Assembly (NCBI RefSeq): GCF_964204645.1
Contig: NC_134032.1
Span: 3,064,916-3,128,915 of the forward strand
DNA: 64,000 nucleotides
Direction of reading: 5' to 3'
Source: Tubulanus polymorphus
Taxonomy: Eukaryota; Nemertea; Palaeonemertea; Tubulaniformes; Tubulanidae
A program made the translations under genes and the position numbers. Below are positions 61,741-64,000 of the stretch, piece by piece (position 1 is the stretch's first letter; each line of letters opens with the position of its first letter). The notes beneath the pieces are model-generated. The model did no database searches and was not told where the DNA came from. It saw only the letters and a program-made list of their open reading frames with translations.

Positions 61741-63803
61741 GTAGGTGTTTAACGATCAGTCTGGATTTTTTCGAATATTCGCCTTGGATAATCGGTGACT
61801 TTTAGTTAGCTACTCGCATCAAAAATGACGTCATTCTGTGACTCAGCAAACAACACGCGCGATACATGCATCAGAAATTATATTATCCTAGTTTTAAAAA
61901 TTTCTATTAACAAATATTTCTAGTTTAGTAATAACGAAATATCTACGTGCAAATTAGTAATTAGAATTAATTCCAAAAAAATAGAAAAAAATATCATCGA
62001 CTTTTCTAAGGTACGATGCGGGTTTGAGTTTGGAAATAAAACGGTAACAAACTCTCAGAATTTGCTGGATTGAGTTCGGCTACTAGAGTTGGGTCTAAGT
62101 GGCTACGCGTGGTTACACCATCATCTTGTTTTAAATATAGGCGATTGTCGCCGCATTAAACATCCCGGACGTAGCTTTTTTAAGAAGTTCTTTAAATGCG
62201 CTCTTATATCATATGAGGGTTTGTAATGTTGAGTTATAAATATAATCTGAATTCGGGTGTATATAGTTTTTTTTTTTAGCGACGCAGGTTTGTGAACGGA
62301 GATCATAACCGATAAGTAGGCCTATATCGAAAGGGTGAAATTTTCTGGAAAACTTTTGAGTCTTTCCAGAAATTTCCAGGAACTGTTTAGCATGAGATTG
62401 CTTTTGTATTATCTGGTTTGTATTATTTGACTCGGGTCTGATCCGTGCCAATTTGACCCGAGCCTGATCCGTGCCAATTTGGCCCGAGCCTGATCCGTGC
62501 CAATTTGGCCCGGGCCAAATCGTCTCCGTGTGATCGCGACTTATGTCAACTATCGACTGGTTAACTCTTAGCCAATCTTTCAGCATCTGCTGCTCCTGAT
62601 ATAGTTATGGTTATGTGTAGAAATCTATAGTTTATTTGATTGCTATAACAATTGAAAGTTAATTATGGTTTTGCAGAGAAAGAAAGTTAATTATCAAAAA
62701 AAAGATGAAGTTTCGATTTCAAAATTGAAAGTGTGTTTAAACAAAAACGTTTTTTAGTTTAATCCGAATGATTAGAATAAATCACAACGCAGCAAAATTA
62801 AGATAATATTTCCGAGGATTTTTTGAACGCTCTTCAGAGACAATGATCTCTTGTATCATTCCCGAAATAGTGACAATATACAAGGAAGGCGCAGCTAGTG
62901 TGAAATGTGACAAGATGATGATTTTAATAGATGCGGGTGTTTTATTATACAGCCATCATTTATCATTTATGCGCGCTTCAGACCGCAAAGTATCACGTGA
63001 TAATTATTCGCACATTCATTGGCTAGTCGATGACTCGCTTGTCGACGGGCGTTTCCAGCTCCAGCTAGCACACGACCGCAATTTCCCAATATCAGGCGCG
63101 GATCCAGAGCCATTCGGTGACTACAGCACAGTGAAAAAAGGGCACCAACTTTGAAAAGGGCCAGTATTAATGCCCAGCGAGCGAGTTTGAGTTTGAGTGC
63201 CATTTATTGGTATCATGCCACTTAATTTGCCTTAACATTCAATTTGCTTGTGCCTTTTTTAGATTTTTGGCGAAATTTGCCCATTTTCGATTAGATTTAT
63301 AGAGCAACAATAATGTCTCTTTTAGAATAGAGCCTTTTGAGTAAAGGAAAATGCCTTAGATCGATTGCCTTTTTTGATTTTGGTCAATTTATTTTCATTC
63401 ACATTTTGCTTTAGTCCTAGTACAGAAAGGTAATTATTTTTTTATGGCTCACAAATTGTGTGCCTTTTTATTTACTTTTTCCCGAAACAAAAATTTTCGA
63501 GGGCATTTGAAAACTGCGACTACCGCACGTGCTGCATGTGCGATAGTCTGGATCCGCGCATGAATATCAAACATGTTTGATATTGGGGCGCGACGCGGAG
63601 TAAATCCTCTCGACGACGAGCGATTTCTGTCGCCGGTTGCCGAGCGGTTGCGTGGGCCGGGCTTTAGGTTATTTCGAAAATAGTGACCATTTACAAGGAA
63701 GGCAAGATGATAAATAGATTCTGGTAGATATCCAGCCATCCTTCCTTTATCATAGAGTATTTCAATTCAGATTACGAAGGTCCAGGATTTATTCTATACA
63801 CTT

Positions 63804-64000
63804 AATGTAACTAGTATAAAGATAGAATGGATGATAGTAGAAATATGATTAGAAAATAACCGCGTCTAATTAATGAACTAATGAAAGACAATAAGCATTG
63901 AATGGAAACTCGTGTTGATTTAGGGGCAAATAATTCGACTGTTTGGACCTCGCAGATTGATTCTCGACCTGAGGGGAATTTGGTAATAACGTGAATTAAT
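63804..64000. other. Right edge, unique sequence
   Basis: Sequence after the repeat terminus; nothing recognised. Confidence 0.4.

Larger units (their letters stand above)
54830..63803. repeat. Large interspersed duplication, copy B (about 9 kb)
   Basis: Direct-orientation partner of 29,770-39,750. It ends at TTATACACTTAATG, the same breakpoint as the orphan end at 44,735. Copy B lacks the 170-bp and 670-bp extra pieces of copy A but has one more copy of the TGATCCGTGCCAATTTG triplet at about 62,430-62,515. Confidence 0.8.

Overview
The window is animal nuclear DNA: spliced genes with GT-AG introns, tRNA-derived SINEs, LINE and Penelope-like retroelement debris, and abundant minisatellites. 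The repeat landscape fits a marine invertebrate, probably a lophotrochozoan, but the sequence alone does not fix the taxon. Positions 1 to about 15,655 are very AT-rich and densely packed. This is a Polinton/Maverick, a virus-like integrated DNA element, cut by the left window edge.

Polinton region (1-15,655). Recognisable genes are a DDE integrase with a C-terminal chromodomain, an FtsK/HerA-type packaging ATPase, a double-jelly-roll major capsid protein, a probable minor capsid (penton) protein and a protein-primed family B DNA polymerase. Around these lie several coiled-coil or membrane proteins and a multi-zinc-finger protein on the opposite strand. Two features stand out. (1) The polymerase carries an intein of about 355 residues with a LAGLIDADG endonuclease domain, inserted between the catalytic Asp and Thr of motif C. 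(2) Nearly every gene begins at a T-run, a short spacer and TAAATG, which is the layout of poxvirus late promoters; the zinc-finger protein has a zinc ribbon that could be a late-transcription-factor homologue. The copy is decayed: I find three in-frame stops and four frameshifts spread over six genes, while the intein, integrase and ATPase frames are intact.

Host region 1 (about 17,800-23,790). A four-exon gene encodes a 552-residue protein with an N-terminal beta-propeller-like region fused to a complete caspase domain. Both catalytic residues are present. Its first intron starts with GC and is filled by a 34-bp minisatellite.

Region 23,740-43,380 is repeat-dominated: a (TA)n tract, minisatellites, GC-rich MITEs, LINE fragments, a hammerhead-ribozyme palindrome, a 9-10 kb repeat block (29,770-39,750) and a degenerate Penelope-like element (40,135-42,660) whose ends carry hammerhead-ribozyme-like motifs.

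Host region 2 (43,384-52,730). A 17-exon gene encodes a 752-residue type I membrane receptor: signal peptide, two CUB domains, three PLAT/LH2-like modules, one transmembrane helix and an acidic, tyrosine-bearing tail resembling an ITAM. All exon phases agree. A 45-bp tandem repeat at the end of exon 13 has copied the splice donor five times in frame.

The remainder (52,740-64,000) holds LINE 3' fragments and a second copy of the 9-10 kb block (54,830-63,800). Each block contains two tandem 2.2-kb subunits with an embedded SINE.
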